Part shown: piece by piece, positions 34,604-42,326 of the stretch
Layout of the letters: each line of letters begins with the position of its first letter
Numbering within the stretch: the first letter of the stretch is position 1
NCBI RefSeq assembly: GCF_000307105.1
Contig: NC_018645.1
Location: forward strand, 4,350,001 to 4,414,000
DNA length: 64,000 bases
Origin: Desulfobacula toluolica Tol2
Lineage (GTDB): Bacteria > Desulfobacterota > Desulfobacteria > Desulfobacterales > Desulfobacteraceae
Direction of reading: 5' to 3'
Translations under genes and position numbers: made by a program
Notes under the pieces: model-generated
The model's database searches: none
The model's input: only the letters and a program-made list of their open reading frames with translations
Told to the model about the DNA's origin: nothing

Positions 34604-36316
34604 ATGGCACGATTTCAAGAAAATTACAAGACACTGAAACAGGCCCTGAATGATGTTTACAGGGTGGATGAACTCAAGTCTCTGGCCAAACAGATCAGCA
34701 AAAAAATTCCCCCTCGCAAAGCTGAGATAGTGGACCATATCACTGCCATCCTGTTCAAGGATCTTGGAAAGATTATTGCAACTTTAGATACCATGGCAGT
34801 CAAGGCCCTGGCCGAAGCCGTTCACAACTGGAACGGCGTTTTTAATACCCAACAATTTCATGCCAAATACGGCGCTCTTCCTACAACTAAATCAACAGGA
34901 TACAGAGGGGAAACGCATTTATTTTATCTTTTTTTTGTTAACGGAAAAATTCCAGCCGACTTAATGACAAAACTGGAAAAAGAAATCAAGGCACCCGAAC
35001 CTGAACAACTCAATTATGGTGACCTGGCAGACACCCCGGACTTAACGGTCAGAGAAACCGCCCATGCCGCCTGCATGAACCTGAATATTTTACTGACCAT
35101 GGTGGCGGAAAATAAAATCAGGGTCAGCCCCAAAACAGGTCGTGCCACGGCTGCAACCATTAAAAACATTTCAACTGCTCTGTGTGACGGAGATTTTTAT
35201 GATGATGATAAAATTGGCCCTCTCCAGGCTTTTGCCTGGCCCCTGCTGCTTCAAGGGGGAGGACTTGCCTCAATTGACGGCAATTTTTTAAAATTAACCC
35301 GGGCTGGCACCAAAGCGTTAAAAAATGATCTTGCCGGGGGAATTAAAACCATCTGGACAAAATGGGAAAAAACAAAAATCATTGATGAATACGCACAGGT
35401 TACAGCAGTAAAAGGGCAAAGAGCTGCCAAAGGCCGTACCATGACGTCACCGGTCCACCGCCGTCCCGTGATCAATGACGCATTGCGGTGCCTTGAACCG
35501 GGCAGATGGATTACCGTGGATGAAATGGCAAGGTTCATGGTCTCTGAAAACTATACATTTGAAATGACCAACTATGACTGGAAACTTTATTTTGGAGATC
35601 CCCATTACGGCCATTTGGACTATTACGACACCTGGCCTATTTTACAATTAAGATACCTGTTGATCTATTTTCTTGAATATTGCGCAACTTCAGGGCTTTT
35701 GGATGTTGCCTATAAATCTCCCTATTATGCCAGAACTGAATTCCAATCCTGCTGGGGCGCGGATGATGAACCTTTTTTAAGCATGTGCGACGGCCTGATG
35801 CAGATCCGGCTCAATGATCTGGGAGCTTTTGTTCTTGGACTTTCAACAGAGTATGGCACCTTGGATGCTCATGATTTTGAACTTGATGACACCGACATTC
35901 TATATCAAGGGAGCGGCACTCCCTCACCTGATCACAGCCTTTACCTTGACAAGATCGCAGAACAAAAAGAGGCCGGCAAATGGCACATTTCCCTTACCTC
36001 TTTGCTCAATGCGGTCAAAGCCGGGGAGACATTAAAGGAGATTAAACGCTATATCAATCAGATAACTTCGGAAAAGATAGGACAACCCCTTGAAACGCTT
36101 TTTGAAAAAGTCGAAAATCGAAGCACGGCAGTTGTGGAAAAAGGAAAGGTGACCTTGCTGGAGTGCCATGGGGAAATCCGAAAACAGATATTAACCGACA
36201 AAAAATTAAAATCTCTTTGCCTGCCGGCCGGAAAACGACATCTTGTAATTCTTCCGGAAAAAGAAGCCCCCTTTGCAAGGGCTTTGGAAACGCTGGGGGT
36301 TATTATCGGGAATTGA
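34604..36316 (+). CDS. Unknown protein with SAP-like N-terminus and XPB-like helicase-associated C-terminus
   Basis: 570 residues; no enzyme motif is visible. Residues 22-50 (VDELKSLAKQISKKIPPRKA then EIVDHIT) have the pattern of a SAP-type DNA-binding helix-extended-loop-helix. The C-terminal 70 residues (KVTLLECHGEIRKQILTDKK, LVILPEKEAPFARALETLGV) resemble the XPB/Ssl2 N-terminal-like domain of helicase-associated proteins. The middle is rich in Trp/Tyr and acidic clusters. AAAGGA precedes the ATG. Its divergent neighbour is a giant SNF2 ATPase, which suggests a DNA-targeting partner for it. The end overlaps the convergent permease gene by 14 bp. Confidence 0.7.
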   Translation: MARFQENYKTLKQALNDVYRVDELKSLAKQISKKIPPRKAEIVDHITAILFKDLGKIIATLDTMAVKALAEAVHNWNGVFNTQQFHAKYGALPTTKSTGYRGETHLFYLFFVNGKIPADLMTKLEKEIKAPEPEQLNYGDLADTPDLTVRETAHAACMNLNILLTMVAENKIRVSPKTGRATAATIKNISTALCDGDFYDDDKIGPLQAFAWPLLLQGGGLASIDGNFLKLTRAGTKALKNDLAGGIKTIWTKWEKTKIIDEYAQVTAVKGQRAAKGRTMTSPVHRRPVINDALRCLEPGRWITVDEMARFMVSENYTFEMTNYDWKLYFGDPHYGHLDYYDTWPILQLRYLLIYFLEYCATSGLLDVAYKSPYYARTEFQSCWGADDEPFLSMCDGLMQIRLNDLGAFVLGLSTEYGTLDAHDFELDDTDILYQGSGTPSPDHSLYLDKIAEQKEAGKWHISLTSLLNAVKAGETLKEIKRYINQITSEKIGQPLETLFEKVENRSTAVVEKGKVTLLECHGEIRKQILTDKKLKSLCLPAGKRHLVILPEKEAPFARALETLGVIIGN

Positions 36317-37091
36317 TCTGAGATATTTTACCGATAAGCTTGAGAATGATCAGCAAAATAAGGCCTGCTCCCATGAGAATCCAGGAGCAGGCCAGGGCTA
36401 TTCCGATTTCTCCGCTTGAAATATTGAGGTATACGGCAATGGGAAGGGTCTCGGTTTTCATGCGGGTAGCCCCTGCAACCATAAGGGTGGCCCCGAACTC
36501 ACCCATGGCGCGTGCCATGGCAAGCAGGGCACCTGATAAAATACCGTTTGCTGCCAGGGGCAGAGTTATTTTGAAAAATGCATGTAACGCAGATGACCCC
36601 AGGGTCAGTGCGGCCGATTCATATCGGATGTCCACGTCTTCAAAAGCCGCCCGGCTGGTCCTAATAATAATGGGAACCGCAATAAAAGTCTGTGCCACAC
36701 ATGCTCCCAAAGGGGTGAACAATATCCGAATACCCAGAGCTTCCAGGGGTTTTCCAAGTGCGCTTGAGCTGAACAAAAACATAAGGCCGATGCCCACAAC
36801 CAAAGGCGGGATGATCATGGGAATGTCCATCAGGATATCCAACAGCGCTTTTCCAAAAAAATCTTTCCGCGCCAGAAGATATCCTGTGGGTACTCCCCAG
36901 AGCAAAGATATAATGGTTGCCAGAACAGAACAGCTCAAGCTCAGACGCAATGCGAAAAATGTTTCTCGTGAAGCCAGTGCCTGCAGCAGATCACGGATGG
37001 GAAGGGGCAGGCAAAGCGCAACAAGAACCCCCATTATCATGAGGGTAAACAAAAGCATCAGCACAACGCATACACAGGTAAAAACGCGCAT
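36303..37091 (-). CDS. modB: Molybdate/tungstate ABC transporter permease
   Basis: A 262-residue inner-membrane permease with about six spans and the EAA loop near residues 150-170 (FEDVDIRYESAALTLGSSAL then HAFFKITLPL). MAREFGATLMVAG-like wording appears as ARAMGEFGATLMVAGATR, typical of ModB/TupB/CysT. It starts 3 bp after modA ends, so they are one unit. No ATPase gene follows; the gene instead ends inside the convergent 570-residue ORF. Mo versus W specificity cannot be told. Confidence 0.85.
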   Translation of the reverse strand: MRVFTCVCVVLMLLFTLMIMGVLVALCLPLPIRDLLQALASRETFFALRLSLSCSVLATIISLLWGVPTGYLLARKDFFGKALLDILMDIPMIIPPLVVGIGLMFLFSSSALGKPLEALGIRILFTPLGACVAQTFIAVPIIIRTSRAAFEDVDIRYESAALTLGSSALHAFFKITLPLAANGILSGALLAMARAMGEFGATLMVAGATRMKTETLPIAVYLNISSGEIGIALACSWILMGAGLILLIILKLIGKISQINSR

Positions 37092-37094
37092 AGT

Positions 37095-37886
37095 CTATTT
37101 TTTGGACTCTGCAGATGCAGGGACAAACGGCAAGAAACCATAATCACCAAAAACTTTGACAGCATCTGACCCGGACAAATAATTTTGAAGATCCACAACT
37201 TCAGGCCGGTTCATGCCATTTGTCAGCAGAGCAACAGCAATGGTTTCCGCCGTAAAAAAAATTTTGGGAATCTCGACAAGGCGTATTTTATCGCTGGCCT
37301 GAACCGCATCGGCACGACCGATAATAGCTGCGTCCACATCACCCTGGATCACATAAAGGGCCAGTTGTTTCACTGTGGCTCCATAGACGGTCACATTTTT
37401 CAAAATTTCCTGTTTCAGGCCGGAACGCTCCAGAATCACCTCGGCGGTTTTACCCAATGCCATGGCCTTGGAATCGCCAAGGCCGATACGCATACCTGAT
37501 TTGGCAAGATCTTCAAATGCTGTGATTTGTACTGCTGATTTCCGGTTTACCCCGACGACCGGCGTGTGAACGGCAACCGGCATATAGTTGTGGGCAATAC
37601 CGGCTTTCTGCAGTTTTTCTATATAAAACAACGCTCCCGGCATAAACAGGTCTCCTTTTCCAGTGGCATGGATACGGACGCATTGCTTGCCTGAACCGCC
37701 GTAATCCACAAATACCTTGTGGCCGGTCCGGGACTCAAAAGTCTGAATCAGACGGTCAATGGGCTGCCTAAGCCCGGCACCTGCAAACAGATGAATCTGT
37801 CCTGCAAACGAACATGTCAGGGATGCCATAACAAAAACAATGATAAAACAAATTTGTCCTGTTGATGTAATATAAAGTTTTTTCAT
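37095..37886 (-). CDS. modA: Molybdate/tungstate ABC transporter substrate-binding protein
   Basis: A 263-residue periplasmic binding protein. A signal peptide ends near SLTCSFA. The mature part shows HLFAGAGLRQPIDRLIQTFE, VDYGGSGKQCVRIHATGKGD and LGDSKAMALGKTAEVIL, the ModA-fold oxyanion loops with Ser residues for molybdate binding. It hands the oxyanion to the permease encoded next. An aldehyde oxidoreductase remnant elsewhere in the window shows that this lineage has used tungsten or molybdenum enzymes. It lies 34 bp after the porin gene. Confidence 0.87.
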   Translation of the reverse strand: MKKLYITSTGQICFIIVFVMASLTCSFAGQIHLFAGAGLRQPIDRLIQTFESRTGHKVFVDYGGSGKQCVRIHATGKGDLFMPGALFYIEKLQKAGIAHNYMPVAVHTPVVGVNRKSAVQITAFEDLAKSGMRIGLGDSKAMALGKTAEVILERSGLKQEILKNVTVYGATVKQLALYVIQGDVDAAIIGRADAVQASDKIRLVEIPKIFFTAETIAVALLTNGMNRPEVVDLQNYLSGSDAVKVFGDYGFLPFVPASAESKK

Positions 37887-37920
37887 GATTTTTCAGTTCC
37901 TTTAATCAAACCTGCTTAAC

Positions 37921-39249
37921 TTAAAATGATATCGTGACCTGGGTGAATCCCCAGTGAGCATCCTCAGACGAACCAGTGTTTTCAGCAAATGATCCGGGAA
38001 CGAAAAATGCATACCCTGCCATCAATTCCAGGTGAGGGTTGACTTTATATTTGCAGATCAGATCAAGTTCCTGTCCAAGATCCGATCCTGATGATCCGGT
38101 ATTGTCTTTGCGCATTGCCTTGTTGTTGCAGTAATACCAGGCGTCTTTTTTCTCAGCCAGGCTAAACCAGTGGTAATCCAGGCTGACAGAAACTCCCTTG
38201 CAGGGTTTGATGCTTATTTCGGCTTGCAGATCCTCCAGGTTTGATCCTGAAAAAAGATTCATTCGTCCATAATACGAGGCAATCCCGCCAAAAACTCCGT
38301 CATAGGTTTTTTTGTCACCGTCATTGGGGTCGTCATCTCCTGAACCGATAGTATATCCTGCTGAAAGGCGCGGCTGAAAACGGTGCGGCAACGTATATCC
38401 CATCTGGGCATGCATCATATAAGCTGCAATATCGTCCGGTCCATCCTCTCCAAATTGATATGCGGCAGTGGCATTGTAGTCAAGCTGACGCCATTTGCCT
38501 TTCCCGTAAAAACCGACTGTATGAACCGTTAGCTCATCTTTTCCATTTGCACTGTCATCATTATTTTTGAGTACATAAAACAAATCAAGGACATGGCCGC
38601 TGACGGGCTTTGTTTGAACATACAAACTATAAACATCATAGTCGTAATGATCCCCATCAAATTCATTCCAGTCAAAGAGAATTTTCTGGCCGTAAATAAA
38701 ATTAAATTTTACCTTTTCTATTGCATAGCTCATGATAACGGCATCCCAAAGATGACGGCCCACATTGCCCCAGCTTCCACCGGCAAAAATTCGACCGTCC
38801 CCGTATCCGATTGTTTGCCGCCCGGCCTTGAAGCCCAACGCAGTATTTGCAATTTTTCTCCATTCAATGTATGCCTGCCGCAGATCAAAGTCGTTATAAT
38901 AAGGACATTGCTGAATATAATCATCCTTGTTAATGTCATCGGAAAACCAAAAACGCGAATCCTGTCCCTGAAGAAAAAAGGACGGGCCATGTGGAATTTC
39001 ATATTTCAAGTACAATTGTGTCCGGCTCAAAAGAACATTGTCGTCATGACCTGTTCCAAATTTTTTTATGTTATACTCGTCCAGATATTCATATCTAAAA
39101 CGCTGATTGATCCCCAACTCCATATTTCCCGGTCCTAAAACAGTGCTATACAGGGATGTACTCTGTTCGGCAACGGCAACCGTGCAAGTTATCATTGAGA
39201 TGATGGCACAACAGGCAATCATGCACGCCGATTTTTTTACAATTTTCAT
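37921..39249 (-). CDS. Outer-membrane porin, alginate-export family type
   Basis: A 442-residue beta-barrel protein with an N-terminal signal peptide (cleavage likely after AVA). Long runs of alternating residues and aromatic girdles are seen, with GFKAGRQTIGYGDGRIFAGG, which is characteristic of the alginate_exp-type porins, and a terminal phenylalanine (WGFTQVTISF) as required for outer-membrane insertion. Family members are often anion or sugar channels. Location directly before modA-modB suggests that it lets oxyanions through the outer membrane. A GAGGAGG ribosome site stands before the ATG. Confidence 0.82.
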   Translation of the reverse strand: MKIVKKSACMIACCAIISMITCTVAVAEQSTSLYSTVLGPGNMELGINQRFRYEYLDEYNIKKFGTGHDDNVLLSRTQLYLKYEIPHGPSFFLQGQDSRFWFSDDINKDDYIQQCPYYNDFDLRQAYIEWRKIANTALGFKAGRQTIGYGDGRIFAGGSWGNVGRHLWDAVIMSYAIEKVKFNFIYGQKILFDWNEFDGDHYDYDVYSLYVQTKPVSGHVLDLFYVLKNNDDSANGKDELTVHTVGFYGKGKWRQLDYNATAAYQFGEDGPDDIAAYMMHAQMGYTLPHRFQPRLSAGYTIGSGDDDPNDGDKKTYDGVFGGIASYYGRMNLFSGSNLEDLQAEISIKPCKGVSVSLDYHWFSLAEKKDAWYYCNNKAMRKDNTGSSGSDLGQELDLICKYKVNPHLELMAGYAFFVPGSFAENTGSSEDAHWGFTQVTISF

Positions 39250-39311
39250 TTATAGATTTTTTTCCTCCTCTGATTTAAGTTTTGCTTTATACTCATGACG
39301 TTTACTGACTT

Positions 39312-39337
39312 ATTATGTACGCTGTAACGTATATAAT
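39312..39337. promoter_or_regulatory. Candidate operator upstream of the porin-modA-modB genes
   Basis: ATTATGTACG and CGTATATAAT form an inverted repeat (9 of 10 matching) across a six-base spacer, 63-88 bp before the porin ATG. Its A/T-rich arms with CG ends recall oxyanion-responsive (ModE-like) sites in general style, but the spacing does not match the E. coli site. Confidence 0.5.
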
Positions 39338-39684
39338 AATATTTCTCATGTCAATGTATTCTTTTAAAGAAATCTATCTTATTAGAAATATTCAACAAAC
39401 CATTTTAAAACACCCGAATAAAGCCATATATATATGGTAAGAAGCAGGCTATGACCCTGTTGTATTTGAATGCCCCAACTGCTTGCCTGAGAATATCCGA
39501 TTCAACCCATGGAAATCTGGAACAGATAATCCAATAAGCCCTGAGCTGACATTTGAAAGCAACGTTAATAAAACTGCCGGCAAACCATGGACCAGCCCAA
39601 TCTGATTGACATATTGCAACACAAGCTGATAAACCGGAAAACATATGAATACAAACATAGAACAAACAGCTATTGGAGAGAACA

Positions 39685-40767
39685 TTGAATTCAGTTGAAA
39701 TAATCGAACAACTTTCAAATGCCCCGGGCGTTTCCGGGTTTGAAGATGAGGTCATCCATGCGGCAGGAAAATATATGGGACCGGCCTTTTCTCTTGAGGA
39801 AGACCGGATAAGGAATCTTTTTATCCATCGCACCGCTTGCGAATGTATAGCTTCCCAAAAAAACCTTCCAAAAGTCATGCTGGATGCCCACTCCGATGAA
39901 GTCGGGTTTATGATACAGTCCGTCAACACCAGCGGGACTCTCAAATTTTTGCCCCTGGGCGGCTGGAATCCCCAGAGCATTAGTGCTCATGCCGTTAAAA
40001 TCCGAAACACCAAAGGCAAATGGATAAAAGGAGTTGTTGCCTCCAAACCCACACATTTCATGACACCTGATGAAATAAAAAAACCCGTAAATATTGCCGG
40101 CATGGTCATAGACATAGGAGCCACATCAAAAAAGGAAGTGACGGAAAAGTTTAATATCAGAATCGGCGCACCGGTTGTACCTGATGTGGTGTTTTCTTAT
40201 GACAGCGAAAACGACCTGATATTCGGCAAAGCCTTTGATGACCGGCTAGGATGCGCAGCCCTTCTGGAAATCATGAAAAGTCATGTTCAAAATGATATGG
40301 CAGTTGATGTGGTGGGAGTTTTGTCATCCCAGGAAGAACTTGGCTTGAGGGGAGCAAACATTTCAGTAAAAAAAACAAACCCGGATGTTGCCATTGTGCT
40401 TGAAGGCACACCGGCAGACGACACTTTCAACACCAATGATTTTATCCAGGCCGGATTGAGAAAAGGCCCCCAGATCCGCCATATGGACAAGTCCGTGCTG
40501 GCAAATCCACGGTTTGTCAAATTTGCCATTGATATTGCCGAAAAAAACAAGATTCCGTTTCAGGAGGCTGTCCGGTCAAGCGGCGGAACCAATGCCGGTG
40601 TTATCAATCTTCATGACAGAAGCGTTCCCACCATCACCTTAGGCATCCCGGTACGATACATTCATTCCCACCACGGAATTGCCACCATGACGGATTTCAC
40701 GAACACGGTCAAATGGTGCAAACAGATCCTGAAAAACTTGAACCGGGATATTATTGAGGGCTTCTAA
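39685..40767 (+). CDS. M42 family aminopeptidase
   Basis: About 360 residues of the tetrahedral M42/glutamyl-aminopeptidase family. Visible are LSNAPGVSGFEDEV, LDAHSDEVGFMIQSVN (metal-binding His/Asp), FDDRLGCAALLEI (bridging Asp), SQEELGLRGANIS (catalytic Glu-Glu), EGTPADDTF and the final metal ligand in YIHSHHGIA. It trims peptides in the cytoplasm using a binuclear metal site. The TTG at 39685 is chosen because GGAGAG sits four bases ahead; another TTG is at 39673 but overlaps that site. The 435-bp region upstream holds the porin operator and otherwise nothing I can assign. Confidence 0.9.
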   Translation: MNSVEIIEQLSNAPGVSGFEDEVIHAAGKYMGPAFSLEEDRIRNLFIHRTACECIASQKNLPKVMLDAHSDEVGFMIQSVNTSGTLKFLPLGGWNPQSISAHAVKIRNTKGKWIKGVVASKPTHFMTPDEIKKPVNIAGMVIDIGATSKKEVTEKFNIRIGAPVVPDVVFSYDSENDLIFGKAFDDRLGCAALLEIMKSHVQNDMAVDVVGVLSSQEELGLRGANISVKKTNPDVAIVLEGTPADDTFNTNDFIQAGLRKGPQIRHMDKSVLANPRFVKFAIDIAEKNKIPFQEAVRSSGGTNAGVINLHDRSVPTITLGIPVRYIHSHHGIATMTDFTNTVKWCKQILKNLNRDIIEGF

Positions 40768-40797
40768 ATTGTTTGGGGTTGCTAAAATACTTAACGC

Positions 40798-41292
40798 TTA
40801 AAGAACAGAAGCGCTTTGTCCTGAAACATTGAAAAGGAAGCCGTATCCGCTAAAGGAAGGCTTCCTTTTTTTTATAAATTTACCATGGGTGTAAGAGGAT
40901 ACCACATGTTCCCAAAACGCCAGGGCTGAACTGTTTTTCAATGTAACTGCAACCTCCCAGTTACCAGGCAATTGTGCAAACACATGTTCGGCAAGTTTAC
41001 GTCCATACCCTTTTTTCTCATGACCTTTTTTAATGTAGAACTCTGCAACTGCAACTCCTTTGGTATTGAACCGCAAATGTTTATTGATCATGGCAAAACC
41101 AATGAGAACGTCTGATTTCTTTAAAAGATAAACATGCCGATCCTCTTTAATCAAATAGAGTTGTAAATTTTTCAGCGCGCCTTTACACCACAAATCATAA
41201 TTATCAATTTTAAAAAACCGGCTCATATATTTTAAATATTCTCTAAAAATCGGTTTAATTTCGTCAATTGTCTCTATTTGAGCTATTATCAT
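40798..41292 (-). CDS. GNAT family N-acetyltransferase
   Basis: A 164-residue single GNAT domain. The acetyl-CoA binding loop is visible as EFYIKKGHEKKGYGRKLAEH, preceded by GVAVAEFYI. The C-terminal ALAFWEHVVSSYTHG is the usual beta6-beta7 region. Acceptor substrate is unknown. The ATG overlaps the stop of the NYN-LOTUS gene by 4 bp (ATGA), so the two are translationally linked, which is an uncommon pairing. Confidence 0.85.
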   Translation of the reverse strand: MIIAQIETIDEIKPIFREYLKYMSRFFKIDNYDLWCKGALKNLQLYLIKEDRHVYLLKKSDVLIGFAMINKHLRFNTKGVAVAEFYIKKGHEKKGYGRKLAEHVFAQLPGNWEVAVTLKNSSALAFWEHVVSSYTHGKFIKKRKPSFSGYGFLFNVSGQSASVL

Positions 41293-42083
41293 TCTGCTTC
41301 CAAATCTTGAATCATAAGGTGACCGTCTTTGTTTTTCCTGGTTTTAAACCAGCCTTTTTTTTCAAACTCTTTTGCAAGGGTGGTCATTTTTTTATAACTG
41401 GTATTTCGAATTTTAAATGATTTGTCCAGTTGTCTCATTTTGTTTGCAATGCCGTTTAACAAATGTTTTTCACTTGGTTCAAGACGCACGAGAACTTTCA
41501 TAAACAATTCTTTGGCAATTTTATCTTTAGCTGTTTCAATATTCTTCTCAGGTATCTGAATATTATTTTTTATTGGTGCGGCATCTTGTTTGACAGAACC
41601 TGCTTTGTCCATTTGAGGCAACGTCTTTTTTCTGGGAATCACGATAATGTTATCCGTACAATTGCGAAAAATCGGCCTTTGTTCATCGCCTTCCTGGGTA
41701 ATCAGCCAGACCTCCTTGCCGTATTTTCTCAAAAGATCCATGATAACCGAAAAATCAGAATCACGGGTGACAAAAACAAAACGGTCAATTGACGGCTTTT
41801 CAAGATAAAGTTTTTCAAATGCGTCCAGGCTGATAATCAGATCCGCACGATTTTTCTTGCCGGTCACATGGGGCGCCTCTCTAATTTCAAAATTATAATC
41901 TATAAGTTGATCCCTGAGTTTTGTTATAGAATGGGTATGTCCACAGGCAAACTTGACCGCAAAAATATATTCTTCCGGATCTACTTTGCTTTCTTCCAGA
42001 ATAATATCCTGGATCATGACGTCCAGATCTAAAATTCCCGCCACATTTTCAAGATCAATATAAACTGCAATAAATTTTTTCAT
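41289..42083 (-). CDS. NYN-domain ribonuclease-like protein with LOTUS/OST-HTH domain
   Basis: 264 residues. The NYN (PIN-like) domain covers residues 1-155: AVYIDLENVAGI, KNRADLIISLDAFEKLY, FVFVTRDSDFSVIMDLLRKY, giving the acidic residues of a metal-dependent RNase site. A charged linker follows, then a C-terminal winged helix-like OST-HTH/LOTUS domain (about 185-262) with KRLEPSEKHLLNGIANKMRQ-like pattern seen as RLEPSEKHLLNGIANKM. Such LabA/DUF88 proteins are thought to cut or bind structured RNA. It is transcribed away from mnmG across a repeat-containing gap. Confidence 0.85.
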   Translation of the reverse strand: MKKFIAVYIDLENVAGILDLDVMIQDIILEESKVDPEEYIFAVKFACGHTHSITKLRDQLIDYNFEIREAPHVTGKKNRADLIISLDAFEKLYLEKPSIDRFVFVTRDSDFSVIMDLLRKYGKEVWLITQEGDEQRPIFRNCTDNIIVIPRKKTLPQMDKAGSVKQDAAPIKNNIQIPEKNIETAKDKIAKELFMKVLVRLEPSEKHLLNGIANKMRQLDKSFKIRNTSYKKMTTLAKEFEKKGWFKTRKNKDGHLMIQDLEAE

Positions 42084-42150
42084 TCCCGGCTGTAACCTTT
42101 GCTGATTTGGTGTGTTCTGTTTTTATGTATAGCAGCATAACAAATTTCAA

Positions 42151-42240
42151 TAATAACTGCCAAGGGCAGACCTTTTATTTCACCTTGGTTTGCCCACGAC
42201 AAACAATAAAACTCGCTGTGTAAAGTTTTTTAAGATTTTC
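42151..42240 (+). repeat. Dispersed palindromic repeat, copy B1
   Basis: TAATAACTGCCAAGGGCAGA starts the element, CCTTGGTTTGCCCACGACAA follows after a short AT-rich insert, and it ends CTGTGTAAAGTTTTTTAAGA. It shares both ends with the copy at 57439-57540. It lies in the divergent gap between the NYN gene and mnmG. Confidence 0.8.
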
Positions 42241-42326
42241 ATGTCAAAAAATAAAATTGCGGACATGTCCTGTTTTTTCAATCGTGTTATTGACCAAAGC
42301 CTCAAGCGATTATATATTATGAGGTT

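Noticed and set aside
39405-39980. Minus-strand frames upstream of the M42 peptidase gene, one with a hydrophobic stretch
   Set aside because: They run into the M42 coding region on the other strand, lack ribosome sites and match no family I know. Gene debris is possible but cannot be shown.
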